This document shows, in pieces, positions 1 through 7,221 of a DNA stretch of 30,607 bases (positions are counted from its first letter, which is position 1; every line of letters starts with the position of its first letter). The position numbers and the translations under genes are program-made. The notes under the pieces were generated by a model. That model ran no database searches. It saw only the letters and a list, made by a program, of their open reading frames with translations, and had not been told where the DNA came from. This DNA is from DATILI01 sp035476635 (lineage in GTDB: Bacteria > Pseudomonadota > Gammaproteobacteria > Burkholderiales > Burkholderiaceae_C), in assembly GCA_035476635.1 (NCBI GenBank), contig DATILI010000072.1, positions 1 through 30,607 of the forward strand, given 5' to 3'.

Positions 1-1709
1 TTGGCGCTGCAATGCATGCCTGCCGCCTGCCAGGCGAGGTTGTCGGGGCTGAGCTTCTTGAGCTTGTGGTCGGGCTCCCGCACACGCGATGCCAGGTTGT
101 TTTTCTGCAGGCGTTTTGCCAGCTTGGCATGGGCCTCGCCGGGCGTGGGCAGTTCGGGAAGCTGGTACTTGGTCTTGGCAAGAATCGCCTTGATCACGCG
201 GTGCACCAGCAAGTCGGGATAGCGCCGGATCGGGCTGGTGAAGTGCGTGTAGGCCTCGTAGGCCAGGCCGAAGTGGCCGCTGTTGATCGGCGTGTAGATC
301 GCCTGCTGCATCGAACGCAGCAGCATCGAATGGATCTGCTGGGCATCGGGCCGCTCCTTGGTCGCCTCGGCAATGCGCTGGAACTCGCCCGGCTTGGGAT
401 CGTCGGTGATCGTTAGGCCGACGCCGATGGCCTTCAAGTAGTTGCGAAGGATGTCCTTCTTCTCGGGTGTCGGGCCCTCGTGCACGCGGAACAGGCCTGG
501 ATGCTTGCTCTGCAGGATGTAGTCCGCACTGCAGACATTGGCCGCGAGCATCGCTTCCTCGATCAGCCGGTGCGCCTCATTGCGGGTGCGCGGCACGATC
601 TTCTCGATGCGGCCGTTTTCGTCGCAGATGATCTGCGTCTCGGTGGTTTCAAAGTCCACCGCGCCGCGCTCCTTGCGCGATGCCAGCAGGGCGCGATAGA
701 CGTCGTGCAGGTTCAACAGGTCGGTGACCCGCGCCTTGCGGCGCATGGCCTCGGGGCCGCGCGTATTGGCCAGGATGGCGGCCACCTCGGTGTAGGTAAA
801 GCGCGCATGGCTCCACATTACGGCGGGATAGAACTGGTAGGCATGGACCTCGCCCTTGGCGTTGACCAGCATGTCGCACACCATGCAAAGACGCTCCACC
901 TCAGGGTTGAGCGAGCACAGGCCGTTGGAGAGTTTCTCCGGCAGCATAGGAATGACGCGGCGCGGAAAGTACACGCTGGTCGCGCGGTCGTAGGCGTCGA
1001 CGTCGATCGCCGAGCCGGTCTCCACGTAGTGGCTCACATCGGCAATCGCCACCAGCAGGCGCCAGCCCTTGCCACGGCCAACCTTGGCGGGCTCGCAATA
1101 CACAGCATCGTCGAAGTCGCGCGCGTCTTCGCCATCGATGGTGACCAGCGGAATGTCGGTGAGGTCGACCCTGTGCTTCTTGTCTTGCGCGCGCACCTTG
1201 TCGGGCAGGGTGCGGGCCAAGGCAATGCAGGCGTCCGAGAACTCGTGCGGAACGCTGTATTTGCGCACCGCGATCTCGATCTCCATGCCCGGGTCGTCGA
1301 CTTCGCCCAGCACCTCCTTGACCCTGCCCACGGGCTGGCCGAACAGCGCCGGCGGCTCCGTCAGCTCGACCACCACGACCTGCCCCGGCTTGGCGGTACC
1401 GGTCGCGCCCTTGGGGATCAGGATGTCCTGGCCATAGCGCTTGTCTTCCAGCGCGACCAGCCACACGCCGCTTTCCTGCAGCAGGCGCCCGATGATGGGC
1501 TGCTGCGGCCGCTCGACGATTTCGACGACGCGGCCCTCAGGGCGCCCGCGCCGGTCCATGCGCACGATGCGCGCCTTGACGCGATCCTTGTGCAGCACGG
1601 CGCGCATCTCGTTGGGGGGCAGATAGATGTCGGATTCACCGTCATCGCGGAGCACGAATCCATGGCCGTCGCGATGACCTTGGATGGTTCCTTCCACTTC
1701 GTCGAGCAT
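1..1709 (-). CDS. rnr: Ribonuclease R (3'-5' exoribonuclease), partial
   Basis: Processive hydrolytic 3'-5' exoribonuclease of the RNase II/RNB superfamily, which degrades structured RNA in the cytoplasm. The first 569 codons are present; the C-terminus (expected S1 domain and basic tail) lies beyond base 1. The cold-shock-like N-terminal part carries GTIQGHRDGHGF and DIYLPPNEMRAV. The RNB catalytic signature GEDARDFDDAV has its DFDD acidic cluster at residues 198-201 (metal ligands). Near the cut end it reads HFTSPIRRYPDLLVHR, another RNB hallmark. The ATG at 1709 is chosen because translation fits the family from the second residue on and tRNA-Leu lies just upstream on the other strand, leaving no room for more. 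Compared with Escherichia coli RNase R the protein lacks the N-terminal helix-turn-helix extension. No good ribosome binding site is visible in front of the ATG. Confidence 0.95.
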   Translation of the reverse strand, partial: MLDEVEGTIQGHRDGHGFVLRDDGESDIYLPPNEMRAVLHKDRVKARIVRMDRRGRPEGRVVEIVERPQQPIIGRLLQESGVWLVALEDKRYGQDILIPKGATGTAKPGQVVVVELTEPPALFGQPVGRVKEVLGEVDDPGMEIEIAVRKYSVPHEFSDACIALARTLPDKVRAQDKKHRVDLTDIPLVTIDGEDARDFDDAVYCEPAKVGRGKGWRLLVAIADVSHYVETGSAIDVDAYDRATSVYFPRRVIPMLPEKLSNGLCSLNPEVERLCMVCDMLVNAKGEVHAYQFYPAVMWSHARFTYTEVAAILANTRGPEAMRRKARVTDLLNLHDVYRALLASRKERGAVDFETTETQIICDENGRIEKIVPRTRNEAHRLIEEAMLAANVCSADYILQSKHPGLFRVHEGPTPEKKDILRNYLKAIGVGLTITDDPKPGEFQRIAEATKERPDAQQIHSMLLRSMQQAIYTPINSGHFGLAYEAYTHFTSPIRRYPDLLVHRVIKAILAKTKYQLPELPTPGEAHAKLAKRLQKNNLASRVREPDHKLKKLSPDNLAWQAAGMHCSA

Positions 1710-1732
1710 GCCGCCCGAGTGGTTCAAATTTT

Positions 1733-1743
1733 TGATATACAAT
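1733..1743 (+). promoter_or_regulatory. Putative extended -10 promoter of tRNA-Leu
   Basis: TGATATACAAT contains an extended -10 (TG-N-TATACA, hexamer 1736-1741) about 20 bp before the mature 5' end of the tRNA. No convincing -35 box is seen. The 52-bp gap also has to hold the divergent rnr promoter; the complementary strand of the same AT-rich patch reads TGTATATC. Inference from position and motif only. Confidence 0.4.
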
Positions 1744-1761
1744 CGCTTTCTTTCCTGAAAT

Positions 1762-1846
<85 letters not shown>

Positions 1847-1850
1847 TCAT

Positions 1851-1880
1851 AAAGCCGACTTATGTCGGCTTTTGTTTTTG
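1851..1880 (+). terminator. Rho-independent terminator after tRNA-Leu
   Basis: Perfect 9-bp stem AAAGCCGAC / GTCGGCTTT with a TTAT loop, followed by a T-rich run (TGTTTTTG). It begins four bases after the tRNA CCA end. Confidence 0.9.
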
Positions 1881-1930
1881 TTGAACTGCCTTCCAAAAGA
1901 AGGTCCATGCGGCCTCCTTGAAGGCCCTTT

Positions 1931-1966
1931 GAAAAAGCCGCTGCATCCGCAGCGGCTTTGTTTTTT
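1931..1966 (-). terminator. Bidirectional terminator at the end of rimO
   Basis: Perfect 11-bp stem AAAGCCGCTGC / GCAGCGGCTTT with an ATCC loop. On the minus strand the stem directly follows the rimO stop codon and is followed by a T run. On the plus strand it is followed by GTTTTTTC, so it also acts as a back-up terminator for tRNA-Leu transcription. Confidence 0.9.
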
Positions 1967-3373
1967 CTACACCGGCAAGGCGACAAGATCGTGTCCCTGT
2001 GTTCCGACGATGCGCGCCCGCGTGAACTCGCCCACCTTCAGCGTCTTGCTGATCTTCTCCGGCGGCAGCAGCTTGACCGTGCCATCGATCTCCGGCGCAT
2101 CGGCATAGGAGCGACCCACGCCGCCCTTTTTGCCCAACGCCGGCGCTGAATCCACCAGCACCTGCATCGTGGCGCCCACGCGTCTTTGCAGCTTGGCCGC
2201 GGACACTTCCTCGGCCACGGCCATGAAGCGGGCACGCCGCTCTTCGCGCACTTCCTTTGGTAACATGCCGGGAATCTCGTTGGCCACGGCGCCTTCCACC
2301 GGGCTGTAGGCAAAGCAGCCTGCACGATCGATCTGCGCCTCGCGCATGAAGTCCAGCAAGTGCTGGAACTCGCCTTCCGTCTCGCCCGGGAAACCAGCGA
2401 TGAACGTGCTGCGAATCACAATCTCCGGGCAGGCCTCGCGCCAACGCAGGATGCGTTCCAGATTCTTTTCACCGCTGGCTGGCCGTTTCATGCGCTTGAG
2501 CACATCGGGGTGGCTATGTTGGAATGGAACATCCAGGTAAGGCAGCACCTTGCCCGTGGCCATCAGTGGAATCACATCGTCCACGCTGGGATACGGATAC
2601 ACATAGTGCAGCCGCACCCAGGCGCCATACGGTTCTGCCATCTCGCCCAGCGCCTGCACCAGGTCCAGCATGCGTGTCTTAACGGGCTTGCCGTCCCAGA
2701 AGCCGGTGCGGTACTTCACGTCCACGCCGTAGGCCGAGGTGTCTTGGCTGATCACCAGCAACTCCTTCACGCCGCCTTCGAACAGTGCCTTGGCCTCTTT
2801 CAGCACGTCGCCGACCGGTCGGCTCACCAGATCACCGCGCATCGACGGAATGATGCAGAAGGTGCAGCGATGGTTGCAGCCCTCGCTGATCTTCAGGTAG
2901 GCGTAATGCCGCGGTGTGAGCTTGATGCCGGCAACGCCGAAGTTGCCCGCCTGCGGATCGGGCACCAGATCGACGAACGGGTCATGCGGCTTGGGCAGGT
3001 TCAGGTGCACCGCATCCATCACCTCTTGCGTGGCATGCGGGCCCGTTACAGCCAACACGCTGGGGTGCATCTGCCTGACGAGGTTGCCACCGCCTTCGCC
3101 GGCCTTGGCGCCCAGGCAGCCGGTCACGATCACGCGGCCGTTTTCGGCCAGCGCCTCGCCGATGGTGTCCAGGCTTTCCTTGACGGCGTCATCGATGAAG
3201 CCGCAGGTGTTGACGATCACCAGGTCAGCGCCCTCAAAGGTCTTGGAAGTCTGGTAACCCTCGGCGCTCAGTTGCGTGAGGATCAGTTCGGAATCGGTCA
3301 GTGCCTTGGGGCAACCCAGGCTGACAAAGCCGACTTTGGGGATTTTCGTGGGAGGGGACAGTACTTCGCTCAT
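1967..3373 (-). CDS. rimO: Ribosomal protein S12 (Asp) methylthiotransferase RimO
   Basis: Radical-SAM enzyme that adds a methylthio group to the conserved aspartate of ribosomal protein uS12. At 468 residues the length is normal. The N-terminal UPF0004 domain carries the auxiliary cluster cysteines C21 (SLGCPK), C57 (NTCG) and C86 (TGCLG). The radical-SAM motif CNHRCTFC holds C166, C170 and C173. A C-terminal TRAM domain (about 400-468) ends the protein. SLGCPKALTDSE and the RimO-type spacing separate it from the tRNA-modifying relative MiaB. It is a single-gene unit: phaR lies 31 bp upstream in the same direction but is functionally unrelated, and a strong terminator follows. Confidence 0.97.
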   Translation of the reverse strand: MSEVLSPPTKIPKVGFVSLGCPKALTDSELILTQLSAEGYQTSKTFEGADLVIVNTCGFIDDAVKESLDTIGEALAENGRVIVTGCLGAKAGEGGGNLVRQMHPSVLAVTGPHATQEVMDAVHLNLPKPHDPFVDLVPDPQAGNFGVAGIKLTPRHYAYLKISEGCNHRCTFCIIPSMRGDLVSRPVGDVLKEAKALFEGGVKELLVISQDTSAYGVDVKYRTGFWDGKPVKTRMLDLVQALGEMAEPYGAWVRLHYVYPYPSVDDVIPLMATGKVLPYLDVPFQHSHPDVLKRMKRPASGEKNLERILRWREACPEIVIRSTFIAGFPGETEGEFQHLLDFMREAQIDRAGCFAYSPVEGAVANEIPGMLPKEVREERRARFMAVAEEVSAAKLQRRVGATMQVLVDSAPALGKKGGVGRSYADAPEIDGTVKLLPPEKISKTLKVGEFTRARIVGTQGHDLVALPV

Positions 3374-3404
3374 GCCCCGTATTGTCCCAGTTCCTGATCC
3401 GAGC

Positions 3405-3938
3405 CTACCTTTTCACGCCGAAAGCCCCGAACATCTGTTCCGCCTGCTTTTGCATCTGCTCCTGCATTTGCACGAACATGTTCTTGGACTGCTCGACATA
3501 GTTGCCCATCATGCCCTGCATCATCGGCGACTGCATATTCATGTATTGGGCCCACATCTCCGGCGTCAAGCCCTTGGACTGCTCGCCGAGCTTGGCCTGG
3601 ATTTCCATGAAGGCCTGCATGTTCTTCTCGAGGTACGGGCCAATGAAACTCTGCATCGCGTTGCCGTAGAAGCGGATGATGTTGCCCAGTACGGCTTCGG
3701 TGAACATCGGCGCGCCGCCGGCCTCTTCTTCAAGAATGATCTGAAACAGGATGCTGCGCGTCAGATCTTCACCCGACTTCGCGTCGCGCACCACCAGAGG
3801 CTCGCTTTCCATCACGAGTTTCTTCACTTCCGCGAGCGTGATGTAGGTAGAGGTATCGGTGTCATAGAGCCGACGGTTGGGATACTTTTTGATGACGCGA
3901 GGCGACGGCTTGTCGCCGCCTGTCTTTTTGCTTTGCAC
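3405..3938 (-). CDS. phaR: Polyhydroxyalkanoate synthesis repressor PhaR
   Basis: Regulator that binds both PHB granules and DNA and represses phasin and often its own gene when no polymer is available. The 177-residue protein has the PHB/PHA accumulation regulator DNA-binding domain at residues 13-45 (RVIKKYPNRRLYDTDTS and following). The central part IILEEEAGG...MFTEAVLGNIIRFYG is typical of the family. The C-terminal third is Met/Gln-rich and amphipathic, suited to the granule surface. The start is a GTG at 3938, supported by AGGAG seven bases upstream; no better ATG exists. A candidate self-operator lies about 40 bp upstream. It shares the window with a PHB-depolymerase-like esterase and 3-hydroxybutyrate dehydrogenase, so PHB turnover is a theme here. 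Confidence 0.95.
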   Translation of the reverse strand: MQSKKTGGDKPSPRVIKKYPNRRLYDTDTSTYITLAEVKKLVMESEPLVVRDAKSGEDLTRSILFQIILEEEAGGAPMFTEAVLGNIIRFYGNAMQSFIGPYLEKNMQAFMEIQAKLGEQSKGLTPEMWAQYMNMQSPMMQGMMGNYVEQSKNMFVQMQEQMQKQAEQMFGAFGVKR

Positions 3939-3976
3939 TAGGAAACTCCTGAACCTGGCGCGCGGGGCACGCCATA

Positions 3977-3987
3977 TTGCGATGCAA
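3977..3987. promoter_or_regulatory. Candidate PhaR operator
   Basis: TTGC-GAT-GCAA is a perfect inverted repeat upstream of phaR. PhaR family proteins are known to bind TGC/GCA-type dyads and to autoregulate. The match to this locus is my inference from position and symmetry. Confidence 0.35.
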
Positions 3988-4078
3988 CAGATTCTAGGGA
4001 GCCCCCCGCAGCCCAGCCCCGAGGTTTACCCTGAGGGGCTGTCGCGAATGCTTCACGATGCCTTCGTTTTGCGCATCC

Positions 4079-4237
4079 TCAGAGGCGTCCGGTCAGAAGC
4101 AAAACAATGATGATGACGACCACCAGGCCCAAGCCACCACTCGGGCCATAACCCCAGCTCTTGCTGTGGGGCCAGGTCGGAATGACACCCACCAGCATCA
4201 GAATCAAGACAATCAACAGGATGGCTCCAAGACTCAT
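4079..4237 (-). CDS. Small DUF3309-like membrane protein, 52 aa
   Basis: The 52-residue protein starts at an ATG preceded by AAAGGAG eight bases upstream. It reads MSLGAILLIVLILMLVGVIP (hydrophobic segment about 3-20), then a short polar WPHSKSWGYGPSGG linker with glycine and tryptophan, then a second hydrophobic segment GLVVVIIIVLLLTGRL. This two-helix hairpin with a WP-x-SxxWGYxPSGG-like centre matches the DUF3309 family, whose function is unknown. It lies 51 bp downstream of a DUF883-like gene in the same direction, so the two are probably co-transcribed. Such small membrane proteins often sit in envelope or stress-response operons, but nothing in the sequence proves a role. Confidence 0.8.
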   Translation of the reverse strand: MSLGAILLIVLILMLVGVIPTWPHSKSWGYGPSGGLGLVVVIIIVLLLTGRL

Positions 4238-4288
4238 GACGTTCTCCTTTTTGGGCTCTTGTCGAAAGGGATCGACGCTTCGCCATTG

Positions 4289-4567
4289 CTACCTGGCGAA
4301 CAGGCGCCCCACCACCAAACCGGCGGCAAATGCAATGCCTAGCGACTCGAGCGGGTGTTTCCTCACCCACGCGTCAGGCGTCGAAATCACGTCGCCAACT
4401 TTGTCGACGGCCGCGTGGGCACGTTGTGCCACTCCATCGACCACCGGAAGCATGCCCATTGCTGCTTGTCCGACCACCGCAGCAGTCCGGTCAACAGCAC
4501 CATGCATGCCGGTCATTGCGCCATCGGCAATAGAGTGATTTCCGTTGGGTTTCAATACGTTTTCCAT
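4289..4567 (-). CDS. DUF883/ElaB-YqjD-like membrane-anchored protein
   Basis: 92 residues from an ATG at 4567, which has AAAGGA in front; a longer reading up to 4690 has no such signal and is rejected. The N-terminal two thirds is an Ala/Val-rich amphipathic helix (VDRTAAVVGQAAMG, AQRAHAAVDKVGDV). The C-terminus HPLESLGIAFAAGLVVGRLFAR is a single membrane segment with small-residue spacing. This layout is that of the DUF883/YqjD/ElaB group. Some of those proteins tether ribosomes to the inner membrane in stationary phase; whether this one does is unknown. It probably forms an operon with the DUF3309-like gene downstream. Confidence 0.7.
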   Translation of the reverse strand: MENVLKPNGNHSIADGAMTGMHGAVDRTAAVVGQAAMGMLPVVDGVAQRAHAAVDKVGDVISTPDAWVRKHPLESLGIAFAAGLVVGRLFAR

Positions 4568-4686
4568 GGCAATGTCCTTTGGGATTTCGATGCGTGCTCT
4601 CAATACCCAAGTGTCCTGGGAGCCCCAGGATCCAGCTATCGCCAAGCGCTCAAGCCGTTGTAGGACAGCGGCGCGTCCTGCCGCGC

Positions 4687-5826
4687 TCAATGCACCGGCA
4701 TATCCGCTTGTTCAAAAAAGAACCGCAACATCTCGCCTGATGCATCCGGCCCGTGGACATCTGTGTAGGAGCCGCTGCTTTGTCCACCCGACCATGCGTG
4801 GCCGGCGCCATGCACCAGCCAGTGCTCGGCCAGGGCCCGGCCCTCGCGCCCGCGGTAGACCGAGCGCGTGTAGCGACGTCCACCGTCGCAGGTGCCCTGC
4901 TCCACTTGCACCTGCGCAGCACTGGCAAGCAATGCAGCGCCATCGGCGCTTGCGGGCGTTTCGAGGAGCGCCGCGATGACCTGTTCGCCGTTGCGCTGGT
5001 GCACTGTTTTGTCCTGATCGCCGTGGAATACGATCGTGGGCACGGCCATCTTCGCGGGCGTCGCGCTGTGCAGGCCGGTGCGCGCCACACCGGTCTGCAT
5101 GACCGACAGGGCTTCGGCCACGTTTCCGGCGGCGCCGCTGGGCAAGCCCGAGTGCACGCCCACAGCCGCAAAAATGTCAGGGTAGGCATTGCCGACGATC
5201 ACGGCCATGGCGCCGCCGGCGGAGAGGCCGGCGACATAGACGCGGCGCCCGTCAATACCGTGCTTTTCCGTGACGGATCGCACCATGTCAGCCAGCAAAG
5301 CCGGTTCCCCGCTGTCGCGCCGCTGATGGTTGTGCTTGAACCAGTTCCAGCAGCGCGATGGATTGGCGCTCGCGGCCTGCGCGGGGTAGAGCACGTAAAA
5401 GTCATGCTCACGCGCGCGCTCGTTCATGCCGGTACCTGCGGCGAAGTCGTCGGGATCCTGCGTGCAGCCGTGCAATAGCACGACCAGCGGCAGTTGCCGG
5501 CCGGCATGGCCTGGCGGGATATAGAGTTTGTAGCCCCGCGTGAGCGACCCATTGGTATGGGTACCTGCGATGAAATCTCCGAGGCCAACATCCGTCGCTG
5601 GCGGCGCATGGACGCCAACTTCGATCACGCATCCGTCCAGCACCAGACCGTCGGTCGGCGGCGCGAAGGACCTTGCCGGCTCTGCGGTGGCTGGGCCATC
5701 AAACCAAGCGCCAGCGCGGGACGGCATTGCGAGCGCACGCTGGATCAAGGCCGTCGCCTCGCGCAACTTGCCGGCTTGTGTCAGGCGTGTCGCTTCGCGC
5801 ATCAGGCCCTCATGGATATCGTTCAT
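4687..5826 (-). CDS. PHB-depolymerase-family esterase (LpqC-like)
   Basis: Alpha/beta hydrolase of the short-chain polyhydroxyalkanoate depolymerase/feruloyl-esterase-like family, 379 residues from ATG 5826. The oxyanion loop is LLHGCTQ (H119-Q123). The nucleophile elbow is GLSAGG with Ser202. The acid is likely Asp272 in FHGDQDKTV, and the base is His343 in GAGHAWSGG. No signal peptide is visible; the first 60 residues form a helical segment (EATRLTQAGKLREATALIQRA) followed by a linker, which is unlike secreted depolymerases. Substrate could be intracellular PHB, its oligomers or another ester. It lies 44 bp downstream of the CopG-type regulator gene, very likely in one transcript. Confidence 0.85.
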   Translation of the reverse strand: MNDIHEGLMREATRLTQAGKLREATALIQRALAMPSRAGAWFDGPATAEPARSFAPPTDGLVLDGCVIEVGVHAPPATDVGLGDFIAGTHTNGSLTRGYKLYIPPGHAGRQLPLVVLLHGCTQDPDDFAAGTGMNERAREHDFYVLYPAQAASANPSRCWNWFKHNHQRRDSGEPALLADMVRSVTEKHGIDGRRVYVAGLSAGGAMAVIVGNAYPDIFAAVGVHSGLPSGAAGNVAEALSVMQTGVARTGLHSATPAKMAVPTIVFHGDQDKTVHQRNGEQVIAALLETPASADGAALLASAAQVQVEQGTCDGGRRYTRSVYRGREGRALAEHWLVHGAGHAWSGGQSSGSYTDVHGPDASGEMLRFFFEQADMPVH

Positions 5827-5870
5827 GAAATCTTTCTGCAGTGGGGTGAAGGAACCCAAGGGTTGGGGGG

Positions 5871-6299
5871 TCAGCGCAATCGGCCGGCCAGGGCGGTTTT
5901 CACGGCGGGGCTCGCGTGCAGGGCACCGAGCACCTCAATGGAAGCGATGGTGGCCTGCGCCAGCTCCGGTGTCACGTCATAGGCAATCGTGGCCAGGCCG
6001 AGCACGCGAATCTGCAGCTTTTGTTTTGCCGCCATCACTGCCTTCAAGTCGTCGGAACTGAAGTACTGCAAACCAAGGACAAGCATCTTTCGCGCCGCCA
6101 CCTGCTTCAGTGTGTCGGCATGGCCGCCGAGGTGATTGCGAATGGCCGTGCGAATGAGGTCGGTACGGTTGCTATAGAAGCCTTCCGCCACCAACAGGTC
6201 GATTTGCCCCAGATCGACAAAGCCGAGATTGATGGTGATCTTCTCCGAGTCTGCGGTTTTGGCAGGGATGGGAACAAGCGCAGTTTTTTTCATGCTCAT
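5871..6299 (-). CDS. Ribbon-helix-helix (CopG-type) regulator
   Basis: 142 residues from ATG 6299, which is preceded by AGGA six bases upstream. A later ATG (6293) and an earlier one (6317) also exist, but the spacing favours 6299. Near the N-terminus EKITINLGFVDLGQID is the DNA-contacting beta strand and first helix of a ribbon-helix-helix fold; FYSNRTDLIRTAIRNHL is the second helix. The remaining residues (KMLVLGLQYFSS, KLQIRVLGLATIA, VTPELAQATIASIEVLG) form an alpha/beta C-terminal domain that could bind a ligand. The esterase gene follows closely, so it likely controls its own operon. The upstream region carries an unusual array of GGATGG boxes that is a candidate operator. Confidence 0.8.
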   Translation of the reverse strand: MSMKKTALVPIPAKTADSEKITINLGFVDLGQIDLLVAEGFYSNRTDLIRTAIRNHLGGHADTLKQVAARKMLVLGLQYFSSDDLKAVMAAKQKLQIRVLGLATIAYDVTPELAQATIASIEVLGALHASPAVKTALAGRLR

Positions 6300-6302
6300 G
6301 CG

Positions 6303-6386
6303 CCATCCTATCACCATCCAACGGGATGGTATATGGATGGCATATGGATGTCCTATGGATGGCCTATGGATGGCCTATGGATGGCC
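6303..6386. repeat. Phased 11-bp GGATGG box array upstream of the CopG-type gene
   Basis: On the plus strand GGATGG occurs at 6324, 6335, 6346 (as GGATGT), 6357, 6368 and 6379, that is six boxes exactly 11 bp apart. Five of them lie in an 11-bp tandem unit TATGGATGGCC (6332-6386, three identical copies and two variants). In the opposite orientation CCATCC occurs at 6303 and 6314, again 11 bp apart. The two sets meet at a perfect dyad CCATCC-AACG-GGATGG (6314-6329). The box nearest the gene overlaps the ribosome binding site of the regulator. The spacing of one helical turn puts all boxes on one DNA face, which suits cooperative binding by ribbon-helix-helix dimers. The operator role is inferred. 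Confidence 0.85.
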
Positions 6387-6517
6387 AAAGTGAATCGACG
6401 CCGCCGGAAAGTCACGCTGCCTACGCCTGCAATTGGTCGACGATGTCCTACAGCCAGTTGGAAGGCAATGGGCCATATTTCCTGAACCGCAGTTCACTCT
6501 TCCATGGAGATATTCAA

Positions 6518-6961
6518 ATGCAGCAAGTCAAAGATGTCATGAAAACAGATGTGCAAGTCATCGGCCCCGAGGCCACGCTCGCGCAGGCCGCCCAGTCCAT
6601 GCGCGATGGGGACTTTGGCCTGATGCCGGTGGGGGAAAACGACCGCATGATCGGCACGATTTCCGACCGCGACATCACAGTACGCGCGGTTGCCGAAGGG
6701 AAGAGCGGAAACACAAAGGTCCGGGAAGTCATGTCCGGGACGGTTCGCTGGGTCTATGCCGACGAATCGGTTGACCGGGCATCCGCAATCATGAGTGAAC
6801 ACCAGGTCAGGCGGCTGCCGGTAGTGGATCGGGACAAACGCCTGGTCGGCATCCTGGCGCTCGGCGACCTCGCGCTCAACAAAGCGCAGTTGCAGCCAGC
6901 GGCAAAGGCGTTGTCGGAGATCTCGCAACCCCCGGAGCACGCGTCGGCGCTGCCGGTCTGA
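6518..6961 (+). CDS. Protein with two CBS domains
   Basis: 147 residues consisting almost entirely of a CBS pair (Bateman module). The first CBS domain spans about residues 5-60 (VKDVMKTDVQVIGPEATLAQAAQSM, MIGTISDRDITVRAV). The second spans about 70-125 (VREVMSGTVRWVYADESVDRASAIM, RRLPVVDRDKRLVGILALGDLA). Stand-alone pairs bind adenine nucleotides such as AMP, ATP or SAM and often act as energy or redox sensors. The ATG at 6518 is supported by GGAG eight bases upstream; longer in-frame readings through the repeat array are not credible. No partner gene is adjacent: the CopG-type gene is divergent and tRNA-Val is convergent. Confidence 0.9.
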   Translation: MQQVKDVMKTDVQVIGPEATLAQAAQSMRDGDFGLMPVGENDRMIGTISDRDITVRAVAEGKSGNTKVREVMSGTVRWVYADESVDRASAIMSEHQVRRLPVVDRDKRLVGILALGDLALNKAQLQPAAKALSEISQPPEHASALPV

Positions 6962-7016
6962 GTTCAGTAGCGTCGCCAGCCTCAGCATCAGGAAGCGCGA
7001 AGGAAAGCACAAATGA

Positions 7017-7056
7017 AAAGCCCGCAAGCTCAATCAAACATGAACTTACGGGCTTT
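7017..7056 (-). terminator. Terminator after tRNA-Val
   Basis: AAGCCCGCAAG (7018-7028) pairs with CTTACGGGCTT (7045-7055) with one mismatch/wobble and a 16-nt loop. Read on the minus strand it follows the tRNA-Val 3' end and is followed by TTTTCATTT. It may also end transcription of the CBS gene from the other side. Confidence 0.65.
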
Positions 7057-7061
7057 GGATT

Positions 7062-7138
7062 TGGTAGGCGCGATTGGACTCGAACCAACGACCCCCACCA
7101 TGTCAAGGTGGTGCTCTAACCAGCTGAGCTACGCGCCT
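7062..7138 (-). tRNA. tRNA-Val (anticodon GAC)
   Basis: 77 nt. The acceptor stem is AGGCGCG paired with CGCGCCT. The D-arm contains TAGCTCAGCTGGTTAGAGC. The anticodon stem CCACC/GGTGG encloses the loop TTGACAT; anticodon GAC lies at 7102-7104 (complement). The T-arm contains GGTTCGAGTCC and the CCA end is encoded. It reads GUC valine codons. Confidence 0.97.
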
Positions 7139-7161
7139 AAAAGAGATTCGAGAAGCTTCGT

Positions 7162-7170
7162 ATTGTAGCA
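7162..7170 (-). promoter_or_regulatory. Putative extended -10 promoter of tRNA-Val
   Basis: On the minus strand TGC-TACAAT forms an extended -10 (hexamer 7167-7162), 23 bp before the mature tRNA 5' end. The -35 region is poor. Assignment rests on motif and distance. Confidence 0.5.
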
Positions 7171-7221
7171 GGCTTCGCGGGCACTTCTTCGAGCTGCACC
7201 CGTGTCACCACGCCAGTTCTT

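Noticed and set aside
4015..4040. AGCCCC/GGGGCT hairpin between phaR and the DUF3309-like gene
   Set aside because: 6-bp stem with a 14-nt loop and no T run; no support as a terminator or operator.
6324..6386. Short tandem repeats as a CRISPR array
   Set aside because: The unit is 11 bp with no spacers, and no cas gene is present; it is a tandem box array.
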